The notes under the pieces are model-generated. The model saw nothing but the letters and a program-made list of their open reading frames with translations, did no database searches and was not told where the DNA came from. Shown here in pieces: positions 1-7,788 of a stretch of DNA of 64,000 nt (its first letter is position 1; the number at the start of each line of letters is the position of its first letter). The position numbers and the translations under genes are program-made. The DNA comes from Modestobacter sp. VKM Ac-2985 (GTDB taxonomy: Bacteria; Actinomycetota; Actinomycetes; Mycobacteriales; Geodermatophilaceae): assembly GCF_026967925.1 (NCBI RefSeq), contig NZ_JAPVBI010000002.1, positions 310,001 to 374,000 of the forward strand, written 5' to 3'.

Positions 1-476
1 CGATCACGTCCATCGCGGAGCAGACGAACCTGCTGGCGCTGAACGCCACGATCGAGGCCGCCCGGGCCGGTGAGGCGGGCAAGGGGTTCGCGGTGGTGGC
101 CAACGAGGTGAAGGAGCTGGCGCAGGAGACGGCGCGGGCGACGGAGGACATCGCCCGTCGGGTGGAGGCGATCCAGGGCGACACCGGCAAGGCGATCGAG
201 GCCATCGGCGGGATCAGTGCGGTGATCGGGTCGATCAACGACTTCCAGCTGACCATCGCCTCAGCGGTGGAGGAGCAGACCGCCACGACGAACGAGATGT
301 CGCGGTCGGTGCAGGAGGCCGCAGGCGGGTCGACGGAGATCGCCACCAACATCACCGGGGTCTCGGCGGCGGCCAGCTCGACGACGCAGGCGCTGGGGCA
401 GACCCGGCAGGCCGTGGACGAGCTGTCCCGGATGGCCAGCGATCTGCGGGGGAGTGTGGCCCGCTTCACGTACTGA
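1..476 (+). CDS. methyl-accepting chemotaxis protein, C-terminal part (5' end outside window)
   Basis: The gene enters from the left edge, open in the frame that starts at base 3, and stops with TGA at 474-476, so about 157 residues are visible. They begin with the almost invariant cytoplasmic hairpin tip of chemoreceptors ([20 protein letters not shown], then [15 protein letters not shown]). This is the region that contacts CheA and CheW. A long heptad-like, Ala/Thr/Glu-rich helix follows, with [18 protein letters not shown] as a possible methylation segment, and ends in SVARFTY. The sensor domain and membrane segments lie upstream. A hairpin follows at 532-569, so the transcript probably ends before the next gene. 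The family call is very secure; the ligand cannot be inferred. Confidence 0.95.
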   Translation, partial: ITSIAEQTNLLALNATIEAARAGEAGKGFAVVANEVKELAQETARATEDIARRVEAIQGDTGKAIEAIGGISAVIGSINDFQLTIASAVEEQTATTNEMSRSVQEAAGGSTEIATNITGVSAAASSTTQALGQTRQAVDELSRMASDLRGSVARFTY

Positions 477-531
477 GGAACGCGTTTGAACAGATCGTGA
501 CGGGGCACTGACCGTCCGGCAGCAACGCGCC

Positions 532-569
532 GAGGTCGCCTGCTCGCTGTCCTGCGAGCGGGTGACCTC
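532..569 (+). terminator. hairpin after the chemoreceptor gene
   Basis: Arms 532-547 and 554-569 pair over about 16 bp with a 6-nt loop and a few wobble or mismatched pairs (core GCTCGC/GCGAGC, outer GAGGTC/GACCTC). It lies about 55 nt after the chemoreceptor stop. No U-tract follows, which is common for actinobacterial terminators. Confidence 0.55.
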
Positions 570-629
570 CGCGTGGCGCTGCGGCCCGGGCTGCCAGCAC
601 GATGGCCTGACCACTTCCCTGGAGGCGAC

Positions 630-1538
630 GTGCCCTACTCCCTGGTCAGCGCTGCGACGCTCGGCTTCGACCTCGTCCGTCTGCCCGCTGGTGGCCAGGT
701 CGCCGACGTCCTGGTGACCGGCATCGGTGCCGATGCCGCCACCCTGCACCGGATCGCTGCCGCGCACCCCGCCGCCGGCCGCCCCGACGACGAGCGCGCG
801 GCCCTCGCCGTCCGCGCCCGCCGGGCCCACGAACTGGCCGCCGGCGGCGTCCCGCAGCTGCGCGACCTGACCGCCCCGGCCGGCGAGGACCGGTCCGCCC
901 GCCTGGTCGCCCTGCTGGAACGCGGCACGATCGGCAACACCCCCGCCCTGGAACGGCTGGTGCGCGACGACGTCCTCGGCCCGGACCACCCCGTCGTGGC
1001 CGACCTCGACCCGGCGGTGACGACCCAGGCCGCTGATGTGCTCGCCGATGCGGCCACTGGGTGGTGGGCCTCGGACGCACTCGACGGACCGACCCGGCAG
1101 GAGCTCACCAGCCCCTTCGCGACCGCGACCGCCTGGGAGCCCGGTCCGCGACCGGACCTCGGCCCCGCGGCCCCGGGTGTCGCTGCCTTCTTCGAGGAGC
1201 TGCGCGGGCTGGACGAGCCCGGGCGCCGGCGGTGGCGGCTGGCCGTCGACGCCGGGCGGGCCCAGCGACGTCCCTGGGCTGCGGCGATGCACGGCGCCTC
1301 CTGGGCCGCGCACGTCTCCGGTCGCACCCGCACCCTGGCCGCCGTCCAGCTGATGACCGTCGGGGTCTTCGCCGAGGCCGGCTTCTCCCCCCGGGACGGC
1401 GCCGAGGGCGTCTGGAACGCACTGGCCGGCTGCGTGCAGGGCCTGGCGATGGCCGACCTGCTGGACGAGGAGTCCCTCGCCGTGCTGGGTGGCCCCTGGG
1501 CCGCGGTGACCGGGAGGTCCCTCCCTCTCGAGGGGTGA
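630..1538 (+). CDS. uncharacterised protein between chemoreceptor and cheB
   Basis: A 302-residue protein that I do not recognise. I place the start at GTG 630 because GGAGG at 621-625 lies just before it; an in-frame ATG at 573 would add 19 residues coded by what looks like intergenic DNA. The sequence is Ala/Asp/Arg-rich and soluble-looking, with no signal peptide, no clear membrane helix and no obvious catalytic motif. A conserved-looking C-terminal part contains MHGASWAAHVSGRTRTLAAV and VWNALAGCVQGLAMADLL, which reads as amphipathic helices. It lies alone between a terminator hairpin and the cheB promoter, so it may be its own transcript. Position suggests a motility or chemotaxis role, but nothing in the protein shows one. 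Confidence 0.7.
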   Translation: MPYSLVSAATLGFDLVRLPAGGQVADVLVTGIGADAATLHRIAAAHPAAGRPDDERAALAVRARRAHELAAGGVPQLRDLTAPAGEDRSARLVALLERGTIGNTPALERLVRDDVLGPDHPVVADLDPAVTTQAADVLADAATGWWASDALDGPTRQELTSPFATATAWEPGPRPDLGPAAPGVAAFFEELRGLDEPGRRRWRLAVDAGRAQRRPWAAAMHGASWAAHVSGRTRTLAAVQLMTVGVFAEAGFSPRDGAEGVWNALAGCVQGLAMADLLDEESLAVLGGPWAAVTGRSLPLEG

Positions 1539-1573
1539 ATCGCGCTCGATCTGCAGGACACGTCCGAATCCGC

Positions 1574-1600
1574 TCAAGGCCCGGCACGGGATGCCGATAC
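1574..1600 (+). promoter_or_regulatory. sigma-28 (FliA/WhiG)-type promoter of the cheB operon
   Basis: TCAA (1574-1577), exactly 15 nt, then GCCGATAC (1593-1600). The known consensus for FliA and WhiG promoters is TAAA-N15-GCCGATAA, so 3 of 4 and 7 of 8 positions match with ideal spacing. It lies 47 bp before the cheB start, giving a leader of about 40 nt. Motility genes are classic targets of this sigma class. Confidence 0.7.
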
Positions 1601-1647
1601 AGGTCTGGAGCGGCCCACCGGCCGGCACATCGGCTGCGGGGGAACGC

Positions 1648-2787
1648 GTGGAACAGATCAGGGTGATGGTCGTCGACGACTCCGTCGTCGTCCGCAAGAT
1701 CGTGACGGACGTGCTGTCCGAGGACCCGATGATCACGGTCGTCGGCACGGCACCGAACGGCCGGCTGGCCGTGGCCAAGCTCGAGCAGCTCAAGCCCGAC
1801 CTGGTCACGATGGACATCGAGATGCCGGAGATGAACGGCATCGAGGCGGTGCGCGCGATCCGCAGCCGGGCCGGCGGTCAGACGTACAGCCGGGTGCCGA
1901 TCATCATGTTCAGCACGCTGACCGAGCGGGGTGCCTCCGCGACCCTGGACGCGCTGTCCGCCGGTGCCAACGAGTACGTGACCAAGCCGGCCAACGTCGG
2001 CAGCGTCGCCCAGTCGATGGAGAGCGTGCGCCAGCAGCTCATCCCCAAGATCAAGGCCCTCACCGGCCGGCCGATGACCAGCGGCCCTGCGGCCGCCCCG
2101 GTCGCCGCGCCGGTCGCCGTCCGCCCGCCGGCGGCGCGCACCCGCGCTCCCAAGGAGCCGGCCGTGCTCGTGATCGGCTCCTCCACCGGTGGCCCCGAGG
2201 CGCTGACCAAGGTGCTGCCGCTGCTGCCGGCGTCCCTCCCGGTGCCGGTGCTGCTGGTGCAGCACATGCCCCCCGTCTTCACCCGCCAGTTCGCCCAGCG
2301 GCTGGACCGGCTCTGCCCGCTCACGGTGGTCGAGGCCACCGACGGCAGCCCGCTCGTGCCCGGCACCGTGCACATCGCCCCCGGTGACTTCCACCTGACC
2401 GTGGGCACCAGCGGGGCCAACAAGCGGACGGCGCTGAACCAGGCACCGCCGGAGAACTTCTGCCGGCCGGCCGTCGACGTCCTCTTCCGCTCGGCCGTGG
2501 CCGCCTTCGACGGCGCCGTGCTCGGCGTCGTGCTCACCGGCATGGGCTCGGACGGGCGCATCGGCGCCGGACAGATCCGGGACGCCGGCGGCACGGTCGT
2601 CGTCCAGGACCAGGCCACCTCGGTGGTCTGGGGCATGCCCGGTGCGGTCGCCCAGGCCGGCTTCGCCGACGAGGTGCTGCCCCTGGACCGCGTCGCCGAG
2701 GCGATCGTCCGGCTCCTCCCGACCCCACGTCCGGCCGCCAGCTTCGCCGCTGCCCGGGCCGCTGCCCCGATGGGAGGCCGACGATGA
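1648..2787 (+). CDS. cheB: chemotaxis protein-glutamate methylesterase/deamidase CheB
   Basis: CheB removes methyl groups from chemoreceptors when phosphorylated by CheA and so drives adaptation. The start chosen is GTG 1648 after GGGGGA; an in-frame ATG at 1591 overlaps the promoter. The 379-residue product has a receiver domain (about 5-120: acidic pair D10-D11, phospho-acceptor D56 in TMDIEMPEMNG, K113 in VTKPAN), an Ala/Pro/Arg linker (about 145-170), and the methylesterase domain with the catalytic Ser in GSSTGGPEAL (about 179), His in VQHMP (about 206) and Asp in TGMGSDG (about 300). The length is normal for the family. The gene overlaps cheR by ATGA. No CheA or CheW gene is in the window; they are presumably to the left. 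Confidence 0.96.
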   Translation: MEQIRVMVVDDSVVVRKIVTDVLSEDPMITVVGTAPNGRLAVAKLEQLKPDLVTMDIEMPEMNGIEAVRAIRSRAGGQTYSRVPIIMFSTLTERGASATLDALSAGANEYVTKPANVGSVAQSMESVRQQLIPKIKALTGRPMTSGPAAAPVAAPVAVRPPAARTRAPKEPAVLVIGSSTGGPEALTKVLPLLPASLPVPVLLVQHMPPVFTRQFAQRLDRLCPLTVVEATDGSPLVPGTVHIAPGDFHLTVGTSGANKRTALNQAPPENFCRPAVDVLFRSAVAAFDGAVLGVVLTGMGSDGRIGAGQIRDAGGTVVVQDQATSVVWGMPGAVAQAGFADEVLPLDRVAEAIVRLLPTPRPAASFAAARAAAPMGGRR

Positions 2788-3608
2788 CCCTCACCGCCAC
2801 GAGCTTCGACTGGGTGCGCCAGCTGGTGCACCGCGAGAGCGCGATCGTCCTGCAGCCCGGCAAGGAGTACCTGGTCGAGGCCCGGCTGCTGCCGATGGCC
2901 CAGCAGCGCGGCATGGCCGGGGTGAGCGAGCTCGTCGAGTCTGTCCGCAAGACCCCCGACCCGGCGGTCACCCGGCGGATCGTGGAGGCCCTGACCACGA
3001 ACGAGACGTCGTGGTTCCGGGACGGCGACCCGTTCACCTCCTTCACCGGCACGGTGCTGCCGCAGCTGCTGGCCGCCCGCCGGCCCGACGAGCGGCTGCA
3101 GATCTGGTCGGCGGCCTGCTCCAGCGGGCAGGAGGCCTACACGATCGCCATGCTGCTGGCCGACGCGCTGCCCAACGCCCCCACCCGGGTGTCGATCACC
3201 GCGACCGACCTGTCCCAGAAGATGGTGGAACGCACCCGTGCCGGCCGGTTCAGCCAGCTGGAGGTCAACCGGGGTCTGCCCGCCACGATGCTGGTGCGGC
3301 ACTTCACCCGCAGTGGGAACGAGTGGGAGATCGCCCCGGCGCTGCGCCGGATGATCACCGCGAGCGAGTGCAACCTCGCCGCCCCGCTGCCCAGGATGGG
3401 CCCGTTCGACGTGGTCTACCTGCGCAACGTCCTCATCTACTTCGACCTGCCCACCAAGCAGGCGATCTTGACCCGAGTCCGCCAGCTCATGCGCCCTGAC
3501 GGGTGGCTGTTCCTGGGTGCGGCGGAGACCACGCTCGGTGTCGACGAGAACTGGGAGCGGGTCGTCCTCGGCCGCGGCTCCGCCTACCGTCCGCGAAAGG
3601 GAACCTGA
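2784..3608 (+). CDS. cheR: chemotaxis protein methyltransferase CheR
   Basis: CheR methylates specific glutamates of chemoreceptors with S-adenosylmethionine and opposes CheB. The 274-residue protein has the usual N-terminal helical domain (about 1-75), the NETSWFRD motif (family NETxFFR) at about 73-80, the SAM-binding stretch WSAACSSGQEAYTIAM and the C-terminal RNVLIYF motif. It lacks the C-terminal pentapeptide-binding TPR extension seen in some CheR proteins. ATG 2784 follows GGAGG and overlaps the cheB stop by 4 nt, so translation is coupled. The call is secure. Confidence 0.96.
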   Translation: MTLTATSFDWVRQLVHRESAIVLQPGKEYLVEARLLPMAQQRGMAGVSELVESVRKTPDPAVTRRIVEALTTNETSWFRDGDPFTSFTGTVLPQLLAARRPDERLQIWSAACSSGQEAYTIAMLLADALPNAPTRVSITATDLSQKMVERTRAGRFSQLEVNRGLPATMLVRHFTRSGNEWEIAPALRRMITASECNLAAPLPRMGPFDVVYLRNVLIYFDLPTKQAILTRVRQLMRPDGWLFLGAAETTLGVDENWERVVLGRGSAYRPRKGT

Positions 3609-3610
3609 CC

Positions 3611-4006
3611 GTGCGAGCTCTGGTGATCGACGATTCCCGCGCCATGCGCCGCATCGTCGGCAGCATCCTCAAGGACTTCGGTTTCGAGGTGCGTGAGGCC
3701 GGAGACGGCCAGCAGGCCCTCGACGCGCTGCAGGAGGGGAAGGCCGAGGGCTGGGTCCCCGACCTCTGCTGCATCGACTGGAACATGCCGGTGATGGACG
3801 GGCTCCAGTTCGTCGTCGCCGTCCGCGCCAACCCCGAGCTCCGCCAGGTGACGCTGATGATGGTCACCACGGAGAGCGAGACGGGCCGGATCGTCAAGGC
3901 GCTGGCCGCCGGCGCCCACGAGTACCTGATCAAGCCGTTCACCGCCGACGCGCTCCGCGACAAGCTGGCGCTGCTCGGCCTGCTCCCCGAGGAGGTGTCC
4001 GCGTGA
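3611..4006 (+). CDS. CheY-like single-domain response regulator (first copy)
   Basis: A 131-residue stand-alone receiver. Key residues are present: acidic pair in VIDDS (residues 6-7), phospho-acceptor Asp in CIDWNMPVMDG, the switch Thr in MMVTTESE and the Lys in YLIKPF. It carries no output domain, so it acts by protein contact, most likely as CheY at the flagellar switch or as a phosphate sink. I place the start at GTG 3611, 2 nt after the cheR stop; upstream in-frame codons overlap cheR in another frame. It overlaps the following CheX-like gene by 4 nt. Which of the two CheY-like proteins binds the motor cannot be told from sequence. Confidence 0.92.
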   Translation: MRALVIDDSRAMRRIVGSILKDFGFEVREAGDGQQALDALQEGKAEGWVPDLCCIDWNMPVMDGLQFVVAVRANPELRQVTLMMVTTESETGRIVKALAAGAHEYLIKPFTADALRDKLALLGLLPEEVSA

Positions 4007-4503
4007 CCCTGCAGGAAGCCCAGCCGATCACCGCGCTGCTGGACCCGGAGACGGTGCAGAGCATCGCCGACGAGATCTGGCCGACCCTGGTCGGTGACGG
4101 TGAGGCGTTCGTCCCCGTCCCGGTCGCACCGCCGGCCGAGGTGGTCAGCGCGTGGGTGACGATCACCGGCCCGTGGAACGGCGCCGTCGTCCTCACCTGC
4201 GCCCCGGCGACCGCCGGGGCGCTCGCCGAGAGCGTGCTGATGACCCGCCCACCCACGGTCGTGGACGACGAGGACGTCGCCGACGCGCTCGGCGAACTCG
4301 CCAACGTACTGGGCGGCAACATCAAGTCCGTCCTGCCGGGGCCCTCCAGCCTCGGCCTCCCCCAGATCGGTTCCGCGCCCGCCACCGGGCGGCTGGACGA
4401 CGTCTGCCGCGTCAACGGTCAGTGGCGCGGACAGTCCCTGACCATCACCGTGCAGGGCGCCACCGAGGCGCTGCACCCGAGCGGAACTGAGGTGCCGCAG
4501 TGA
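4003..4503 (+). CDS. CheX/CheC-like phosphatase-family protein
   Basis: A 166-residue protein with the fold signature of the CheC/CheX/FliY family, whose members dephosphorylate CheY-P. Near residues 94-101 it has DALGELAN, matching the catalytic D/S-x3-E-x2-N pattern, followed by GGNIKSVLPGPSSLGLPQ, the usual Gly/Pro-rich continuation. Only one such motif is present, as in CheX; CheC normally has two. It overlaps both neighbouring CheY-like genes by 4 nt or less, so a receiver/phosphatase pair is made in step. The family is inferred from the motif and context; activity is not shown. Confidence 0.8.
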   Translation: MTLQEAQPITALLDPETVQSIADEIWPTLVGDGEAFVPVPVAPPAEVVSAWVTITGPWNGAVVLTCAPATAGALAESVLMTRPPTVVDDEDVADALGELANVLGGNIKSVLPGPSSLGLPQIGSAPATGRLDDVCRVNGQWRGQSLTITVQGATEALHPSGTEVPQ

Positions 4504-4862
4504 AGATCCTGGTGACCGACGACAGCCGTGTCATGCGGCAGATCGTGATCCGCACCCTCCGTCAGGCGGGCTACGACGACCACGACATCGTCGAGGCCGT
4601 CGACGGACGCGACGCGTTCGAGAAGGTCGGGTCGGAGAAGCCCGACCTGGTCCTCTCGGACTGGAACATGCCCGAGATGTCCGGCATCGAGTGCCTGGAG
4701 GCGCTGCGCGCCGCCGGCTCGCAGGTGGCCTTCGGCTTCGTGACCTCGGAGGGCTCCCCGGAGATGCGGGAGAAGGCGGCCAACGCCGGCGCCCTCTTCC
4801 TCATCGCCAAGCCGTTCAACGAGGACACCTTCAAGGACGCCCTGGACGGGGTGATCGCATGA
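4500..4862 (+). CDS. CheY-like single-domain response regulator (second copy)
   Basis: A 120-residue receiver starting at GTG 4500, overlapping the previous stop. It has VTDDSRVMRQ (acidic pair at residues 6-7), phospho-acceptor Asp in VLSDWNMPEMSG, the switch residue in FVTSEGSP and Lys in IAKPF. It is clearly related to the first copy (shared SDWNMP/IDWNMP and KPF blocks) but diverged, so the two probably do not do exactly the same job. It overlaps the next gene by ATGA. Confidence 0.92.
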   Translation: MKILVTDDSRVMRQIVIRTLRQAGYDDHDIVEAVDGRDAFEKVGSEKPDLVLSDWNMPEMSGIECLEALRAAGSQVAFGFVTSEGSPEMREKAANAGALFLIAKPFNEDTFKDALDGVIA

Positions 4863-5344
4863 CCGCACCGGCCCCGGCCGTCCTGCCCAACCCCAAGGAC
4901 GTCCGCGACCTGCTCGAGGGGCTGTTCGGCAAGGACGTGTCGGTCTCCCCGGGCGACCCGGTGTCGCTCAACGACAAGCCGGCCGTCGCCGTCTACGTGG
5001 ACCCGACGATGGCCACCACCGCCCTCTGCCTGGTCGACATCCGGCTCGCCGCCTGGCTCGCCGGGGCGCTGGCCCTGCTTCCCAAGGGCGGGCTCGAGGA
5101 CGCCATCGACGAGGGCGAGCTCTCCGACATGCACCTGGAGGTCGTCTACGAGGTGGTGAACGTGGCCGCCGCGCTGTTCAACGGCGGGGGCGTCAACCAC
5201 TCGAAGCTGCACAAGCTGCACGCTCCGGGGGAGTCGATCCCGGGGGACATCGCCGGCCTGGCCGCGGCGTTCAACCGGATCGACCTCAAGGTCGACGTGG
5301 CCGGCTACGGCTCGGGGAACATGTCCATCGTGATGGCGCACTGA
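4859..5344 (+). CDS. second, divergent CheC/CheX-like protein ending the chemotaxis operon
   Basis: A 161-residue protein. The start is ATG 4859, overlapping the cheY stop; the longer in-frame reading runs through cheY and is not credible. I do not recognise it by overall sequence, but the centre holds MHLEVVYEVVNVAAALFNGG. This reproduces the E-x2-N spacing of CheC/CheX phosphatases, with Glu in place of the usual D/S five residues before, and the following Ala-rich/Asn pattern. Operon position directly after a receiver, mirroring the first cheY-cheX pair, supports the idea. Alternative: an unrelated motility accessory protein. Confidence 0.6.
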   Translation: MTAPAPAVLPNPKDVRDLLEGLFGKDVSVSPGDPVSLNDKPAVAVYVDPTMATTALCLVDIRLAAWLAGALALLPKGGLEDAIDEGELSDMHLEVVYEVVNVAAALFNGGGVNHSKLHKLHAPGESIPGDIAGLAAAFNRIDLKVDVAGYGSGNMSIVMAH

Positions 5345-5372
5345 CGCCCACGACCGACCAGCAGGACCCAGC

Positions 5373-5421
5373 GACCAGGGGAGCGGGACCGGGCGAGAGG
5401 CCCGGACCCGCTCCCCTGGTC
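5373..5421. terminator. bidirectional terminator between chemotaxis operon and hydrolase gene
   Basis: Arms 5373-5394 and 5400-5421 pair over 22 bp with one internal mismatch and a 5-nt loop (GAGAG). It sits between two convergent genes (stops at 5344 and 5436) and can serve both strands. Confidence 0.9.
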
Positions 5422-5435
5422 GTGTCCGGGGACGG

Positions 5436-6371
5436 TCAGCGGCCGCGCGCGGCCGCCTCGCGGACCGCGTCGGTGATCGCCCGGACGCCCTCCTCGGCCC
5501 ACAGCACCGAGTCGTGGTCGGTGTCGGGGACCTCGCGGGCGGTGACGTGGGCCTCGCCGAGCTGCATCGGCTCCAGCCGCACCTCGTCGTAGAGGCCGGG
5601 CACCTCGCCCTGCATGCCGCGGGTGGCCCAGAGCAGGATCGCTGGCACCGGGAGGTCGGTGGTGGCCTCGAGCACCACCTGGTTGCGGAGCATGTCCGCG
5701 CCGTCGACCCGGACCGCCTCGTGCGCCACCGCGCTGCGCAGCTCCGGCGGGGTGCCGGTGAGGTCGCGGACGAAGAACGCCGATGCCGGCGGGTGGTCGA
5801 CCCACCGGCCGATCGTCGGGTGCTCGGACCAGAACTCCCGGACGGCCGGCAGGTCGGGGAAGGTCTGGTCCAGTCGGTCCAGGCTGGCCCCGAGGAACGC
5901 GCCGAGCATCGAGTCGGTGTCCGCGGCCGGCGGGACGGCGAAGGGGAGGCCGCCGTCGACCAGCACCAGCCCGTGCACCATGTCCCGGGCCACCCCGGCG
6001 GTGGCCAGCGCGGCCACGAAGCCGCCCATCGAGTGGCCGACCAGCACCGCGGCGTCGGCACCGGCCTCGGCGTCGGCACCGAACCGGTCCAACAGTGCGG
6101 CGATGTCCGCGGCGTGGACCGAGAGGCCGTAGGGGCCGGGGAGGTCTGCGCTGCCGGCGCGGCCCCGCAGGTCGGGTGCGACCACCTCGCACTCGCCGGC
6201 CAGGGCGGCGGCGACCGGGCCCCAGACCGCGGCGTTGCCGGTGATCCCGTGCACCAGCACGACCAGCGGTGCTCCGGGGGCGTCGGCGGCCCAGTACAGG
6301 GCGGCGAGCTCGCCGCCCTCGACGGGGACGGTGATCTCCTCGGGGGAGCGGGCGTCGGCAGGGGTGCTCAC
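5436..6371 (-). CDS. alpha/beta hydrolase
   Basis: A 311-residue alpha/beta hydrolase of unknown substrate. It shows the oxyanion segment VLVHGITGN (HG motif), the nucleophile elbow VGHSMGGFVAAL (G-H-S-M-G), an Asp in the VVAPDLRGRAGSADLP block typical of the epoxide-hydrolase/haloperoxidase-like group, and a C-terminal His region near PDTDHDSVLWAEEG. No signal peptide. I prefer GTG 6371 over an in-frame GTG at 6416, because the added 15 residues (FHVQPRRRDGRVAG) are coded by the ParB-like site and because AGGGTGG precedes 6371. The gene follows the AAA ATPase on the same strand and ends at the strong hairpin at 5373-5421. Confidence 0.88.
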   Translation of the reverse strand: MSTPADARSPEEITVPVEGGELAALYWAADAPGAPLVVLVHGITGNAAVWGPVAAALAGECEVVAPDLRGRAGSADLPGPYGLSVHAADIAALLDRFGADAEAGADAAVLVGHSMGGFVAALATAGVARDMVHGLVLVDGGLPFAVPPAADTDSMLGAFLGASLDRLDQTFPDLPAVREFWSEHPTIGRWVDHPPASAFFVRDLTGTPPELRSAVAHEAVRVDGADMLRNQVVLEATTDLPVPAILLWATRGMQGEVPGLYDEVRLEPMQLGEAHVTAREVPDTDHDSVLWAEEGVRAITDAVREAAARGR

Positions 6372-6400
6372 CCCGGCCACCCTGCCGTCCCGACGGCGAG

Positions 6401-6414
6401 GTTGCACGTGGAAC
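6401..6414. promoter_or_regulatory. parS-like ParB-binding site A
   Basis: GTTGCACGTGGAAC. It fits the core of the bacterial centromere site parS (classical TGTTTCACGTGAAACA; core GTTNCACGTGNAAC). The same 14-mer occurs at 16273 (reverse) and 25447. Sites A and B share 19 bp (GTTGCACGTGGAACACGAC). It lies in the 64-bp gap between the hydrolase and the AAA ATPase gene. Confidence 0.8.
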
Positions 6415-6435
6415 ACGACCCGAACGGGTGCCGGA

Positions 6436-7626
6436 CTACTCCGGGGCGTGGCGGAGCAGGTAGCGGCCGAAGTGCGGGACGGTGAAGGCGATCTGGCCGC
6501 GTTCGGCGGAGTAGACCAGGCCCTTCTTGATCAGCGAGTCCCGGGCGGGGGAGAGGGAAGCCGGCTTGCGGCCCAGCGTCACCGCGACGTCCGAGGTGCC
6601 CACCGCGGCGCCGCTCGGCCCGCCCAGATCGGCCATGGCGTGCATGTACTCCCGCTCGGCCGGGGTGGCCCGGTCGTAGCGGGACCCGAAGAAGCCGACC
6701 GCGAGCTCGGCCTCGGCGGCCGGTGCGGCCATCGCGACGTCGTCGGCGGTGATGGGGGAGGCCGCGGCGACGTCCCAGGTGACCTTGCCGTAGGCCTGCA
6801 CGAAGTAGGGGTAGCCGTCGGCGGCGGCATAGAGGGCGTCCAGCGCCTCGGTGTCGAACGCGACGTCCTCCCGCTCGGCGGGGGCCAGCAGTGCCCGGTC
6901 GGCGGCGTCCCGGTCCAGCCGGTCGATCCGCAGGTAGCGGAAGAGCCGCTCCGAGTAGCTCTTGGAGGCGCTCAGCACCGCGGGCAGGTGGGGGAGCCCG
7001 GCACCGACGACGATCAACGGCGAGCCCTGCTGGGAGAGCTCGTGGCACGCCGCGCAGATCGCCGAGACGTCGTCGGTCTGCACGTCCTGCATCTCGTCGA
7101 TGAACAGCGCCACGCCCTTGCCGACGTCGGCGGCGAGGCCGGCCACGTCGCTGAGCAGCTCGACCAGGTCGATCTCCATGTCCCCGGAGTCGGCGCGCCC
7201 GGTGCTGGCCGGGACGTCGATGCCCGGCTGCCAGCGGTCGCGCACCTTCGCATCGGCGGGTGCCTGGCGCTGGGCGAACGCCTTGAGGGTGCCCAGGACG
7301 GCGTCGGTGGACTCCTGGTCGGGGTGGCGCAGCTCGCGCAGTGCCATGTGCAGGGCGGCCGACAGCGGCCGGCGCAGCGACTGGTCCGGGCGGGCCTCGA
7401 TCTTGCCGGTGCCCCAGCCGCGGGTGATGGCCGCGGAGCGCAGCTGGTTGAGCAGCACGGTCTTGCCGACGCCACGCAGCCCGGTGAGCACCAGCGAGCG
7501 CTCCGGCCGGCCGCGGGCGATCCGTTCGAGGACGACGTCGAAGGCCGACAGCTCCGTGTCCCGGCCGGCCAGCTCGGGCGGGCGCTGCCCGGCGCCGGGG
7601 GCGTACGGGTTCCGCACGGGGTCCAT
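6436..7626 (-). CDS. AAA-type ATPase with C-terminal winged-helix region (Orc1/Cdc6-like)
   Basis: A 396-residue ATP-binding protein. It has Walker A GLRGVGKT (about residues 45-52), Walker B VALFIDEMQD (about 173-182) and a sensor-like VVGAGLP. A C-terminal helical region with SLIKKGLVYSAERGQIAFTVPHFGRYLL resembles the winged-helix end of Orc1/Cdc6-like and NTPase_1-like AAA proteins. Such proteins are often chromosomally encoded in actinobacteria and poorly understood. ATG 7626 is chosen (AGGG 8 nt before); GTG 7635 would add three residues. A perfect LexA box lies 163 nt upstream, so DNA-damage induction is likely. Client and DNA binding are unknown. Confidence 0.8.
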   Translation of the reverse strand: MDPVRNPYAPGAGQRPPELAGRDTELSAFDVVLERIARGRPERSLVLTGLRGVGKTVLLNQLRSAAITRGWGTGKIEARPDQSLRRPLSAALHMALRELRHPDQESTDAVLGTLKAFAQRQAPADAKVRDRWQPGIDVPASTGRADSGDMEIDLVELLSDVAGLAADVGKGVALFIDEMQDVQTDDVSAICAACHELSQQGSPLIVVGAGLPHLPAVLSASKSYSERLFRYLRIDRLDRDAADRALLAPAEREDVAFDTEALDALYAAADGYPYFVQAYGKVTWDVAAASPITADDVAMAAPAAEAELAVGFFGSRYDRATPAEREYMHAMADLGGPSGAAVGTSDVAVTLGRKPASLSPARDSLIKKGLVYSAERGQIAFTVPHFGRYLLRHAPE

Positions 7627-7635
7627 GTCGAGCAC

Positions 7636-7788
7636 CCTATGTCGTTGTCTTGCCGCAGCGGTAGAAACCGTTAGACGACGGCATCGACCGCCGTCTCGAT
7701 ACCCGTCTGGCGCTGTCTAGTGTCAGCGGTAGACGAGCACATACAGCGTCAGAGGGCCTCCGCGATGGACGTCACGCTACCACGTCGT
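7636..7788 (-). promoter_or_regulatory. leader of the AAA ATPase gene with direct repeats
   Basis: On the - strand this region holds TCTACCGCTG twice (about 73 bp apart; + strand positions near 7654-7663 and 7724-7733). A TAGCGT hexamer at about 7774-7779 lies just after the LexA box and could be the -10. A 23-codon ATG reading frame exists in the leader but lacks a well-spaced ribosome site. Function of the repeats is unknown. Confidence 0.35.

Noticed and set aside
7636-7788. A 23-codon leader peptide before the AAA ATPase gene
   Set aside because: The frame is short, with GGAGG too far from the ATG and no codon pattern; kept only as a remark.
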